A DNA stretch of 6,159 nucleotides from Desulfobacterales bacterium (GTDB taxonomy: Bacteria; Desulfobacterota; Desulfobacteria; Desulfobacterales; C00003060): assembly GCA_030629475.1 (NCBI GenBank), contig DAOVOU010000144.1, forward strand, positions 1 through 6,159, read 5' to 3'. Below are positions 4,595 through 6,159 of this stretch, one piece after another. Every line of letters starts with the position of its first letter. Position 1 is the first letter of the stretch. The notes under the pieces were generated by a model. The model did not search any database. It worked only from the letters and a program-made list of their open reading frames with translations, and had not been told where the DNA came from. A program made the position numbers and the translations under genes.

Positions 4595-6159
4595 ATGAAG
4601 GCAGAAAAAGAGCGCAGAAAGTGGCCTAGAGAGGCCTTGCCGACATCAGAGGTCGGAATCGTTTATCCCCAATATGATGACGAGGGCAAAGACATGGCAC
4701 CTGCAGACAGGCCTGACACTTTGGTGGTTCCTGTGCCCAATAGAAGTGAGGGCGGTCTTCTTTTGGAATCACCTCTGAGGTTCAACGCCGGTTCTTTCCT
4801 TGATGTACGGATACGGCTGCCCCACGAAAAGGCATGGATGGCCCTTAAAGGAAAAGTGGTACGAGCGGATGAGATCTCGGATAAACAGAATCATTATCTG
4901 TTGGGCGTCGAATTTCAACCTGATACACTACGCAAAGAACTGCCGACGCATGGTGTGAAGGCAGGAAAGAAAAGGATGTATCCGTCCGATGTGGAATTCT
5001 TTATGGACACCCAACTCTTTAGTGCCATCTCTGATGAGGCCAAATGCCCCTTATTGAATTGTATGACCCCGATCCGTTTCCGGAAAGGACAAAGAGTGAT
5101 TAGGCAGGGTGATGAGGGGGATACTTTTTATATTGTTCAGGAAGGTTCATGTGTGGCCCATGTGGAAAAAGACGGCAGAGAACATCCTATTGCCCGTCTC
5201 CGGGCTGGTGATATCATCGGGGAGATAGCGCTCTTAACAGGTGAGCCACGAACTGCTCATGTTGATGCCGAAACCAATGTGAAGTTATGGAGTATGAGCC
5301 GGGCACAATTTGACGCGCTATGTAAGGAACGTCCAGATCTAAGGAGTTTTTTGGGCGAGTTGGTGAGCGATCGATTGTCCTCTGAAAGACTCACGGCAGA
5401 AAAAACTGTTGGAAAATATGTTGTGAACGAAATCATCGGCCGGGGTGGTTGGAGCATTGTCTACAGGGGCACTCATTCAAGCCTGAACATGCCGGTGGCC
5501 ATTAAGATGCTGAAGCACGACATGGCAATGGATTCTGAATTCTCCGAAAAATTTCGATATGAAGCGAAGACCATTGCCCACCTCAACCATGAAAATATTG
5601 TCAAGGTATATGACATTGAAGAACTTTACAGGACTATCTTTATCATCATGGAATATCTCGAAGGGGTGCCACTCGATTCTATCCTGGAAAAAATGCCAAG
5701 ACTGCCCCTGTCCAAGGTATTAGATATTGTCTTACAGGTATGTGCTGGGCTGGAGTATGCTCATGGGCAGGGTATTGTCCATCAGGACATCAAGCCCGGA
5801 AATATTTTCATCCAGTCGAATAACCGGGCAAAAATCGTTGACTTCGGACTGGCTTGCCCGCCAGGAACTATCGACTGCGAGTTGCCAGGAACCGTATTCT
5901 ATATGTCGCCAGAGCAGATCGAGGGTCTGCCCATGGATGAGCGTACAGACATCTATTCCCTTGGAATCACAGCTTTTGAGATGATTACCGGCCAAAGGCC
6001 ATTTCCTGAAGATGATATCATGAGACTAATGGACTCCGATGCTCGCAAGGACGTGCCAGATCCACGCACGTTGGTTCCCGATTTGCCGGATGAGCTATAC
6101 GATTTCATTGTGTGTGCCACCCAGCCGGACCCGGCTGGAAGATACAAGAACATCTCACA
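4595..6159 (+). CDS. PilZ - cyclic-nucleotide-binding - Ser/Thr protein kinase fusion (3' partial)
   Basis: A predicted cytoplasmic protein kinase with two nucleotide-messenger input domains; 521 codons are visible and the frame is open at the window end. The PilZ domain (about 6-116) carries both c-di-GMP motifs: R8-x3-R12 (RKWPR) and N49-x-S51-x2-G54 (NRSEGG). The cNMP-binding domain (about 138-262) has GDEGDTFYIVQEG and the phosphate-binding cassette GEIALLTGEPRTA, with conserved E210 and R219. The kinase (from about 274) shows the glycine loop IGRGGWSIVY, K304 in VAIK, helix-C E323, catalytic D398/K400/N403 in HQDIKPGN, D416 in DFG, SPE 438-440, D452 in DIYSLG and R516. All catalytic residues are present, so it should be active. 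HQD in place of HRD makes it a non-RD kinase. No membrane segment is seen. A natural reading is that it receives the cyclic nucleotide made by the upstream cyclase. Its C-terminal extension and substrates are unknown. Confidence 0.95.
   Translation, partial: MKAEKERRKWPREALPTSEVGIVYPQYDDEGKDMAPADRPDTLVVPVPNRSEGGLLLESPLRFNAGSFLDVRIRLPHEKAWMALKGKVVRADEISDKQNHYLLGVEFQPDTLRKELPTHGVKAGKKRMYPSDVEFFMDTQLFSAISDEAKCPLLNCMTPIRFRKGQRVIRQGDEGDTFYIVQEGSCVAHVEKDGREHPIARLRAGDIIGEIALLTGEPRTAHVDAETNVKLWSMSRAQFDALCKERPDLRSFLGELVSDRLSSERLTAEKTVGKYVVNEIIGRGGWSIVYRGTHSSLNMPVAIKMLKHDMAMDSEFSEKFRYEAKTIAHLNHENIVKVYDIEELYRTIFIIMEYLEGVPLDSILEKMPRLPLSKVLDIVLQVCAGLEYAHGQGIVHQDIKPGNIFIQSNNRAKIVDFGLACPPGTIDCELPGTVFYMSPEQIEGLPMDERTDIYSLGITAFEMITGQRPFPEDDIMRLMDSDARKDVPDPRTLVPDLPDELYDFIVCATQPDPAGRYKNIS

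Overview
The window reads as one signalling gene cluster, all on the + strand and tightly packed. In order it holds: an ECF-type RNA polymerase sigma factor (5' end cut by the window edge); a soluble zinc-finger (zf-HC2) anti-sigma factor; a 1055-residue fusion of a class III nucleotide cyclase, a CHAT cysteine-protease domain, one membrane span, four TPRs and a CsgG-like domain; and a fusion of PilZ, cyclic-nucleotide-binding and Ser/Thr kinase domains that runs off the 3' end. No tRNA, rRNA, mobile element, CRISPR array or convincing terminator was seen.

The host is probably a Gram-negative bacterium, plausibly Desulfobacterota/Deltaproteobacteria or a neighbour. This is an inference. It rests on roughly balanced base composition, purine-rich Shine-Dalgarno sites (GGAGGT, GAGGAG), a CsgG-like envelope domain, and the mixture of eukaryote-like kinase, cyclase, PilZ and CHAT modules common in that group. 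No taxonomic marker gene is present.

Layout: sigma factor at 2-556; a 100-base gap with a strong ribosome site and a 9-codon leader-like ORF; anti-sigma at 657-1325; cyclase-CHAT at 1312-4479, overlapping the anti-sigma by 14 bases; a 115-base gap with a doubtful 29-codon ORF whose ATG overlaps the cyclase stop; PilZ-cNMP-kinase at 4595 to the window end.

Proposed logic (inference): the single membrane span puts the TPR and CsgG-like part in the periplasm as a sensor, with the cyclase and CHAT protease in the cytoplasm. An envelope cue would change cyclic nucleotide output and CHAT activity. The neighbouring kinase has a domain to read that nucleotide and a PilZ domain to read c-di-GMP. The CHAT protease sits beside a sigma/anti-sigma pair, so the anti-sigma is a natural candidate substrate. 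That would parallel the type III-E CRISPR accessory set, in which the CHAT protease Csx29 cleaves Csx30, a regulator of an ECF sigma factor. Here the trigger would be a membrane cyclase instead of a CRISPR effector.
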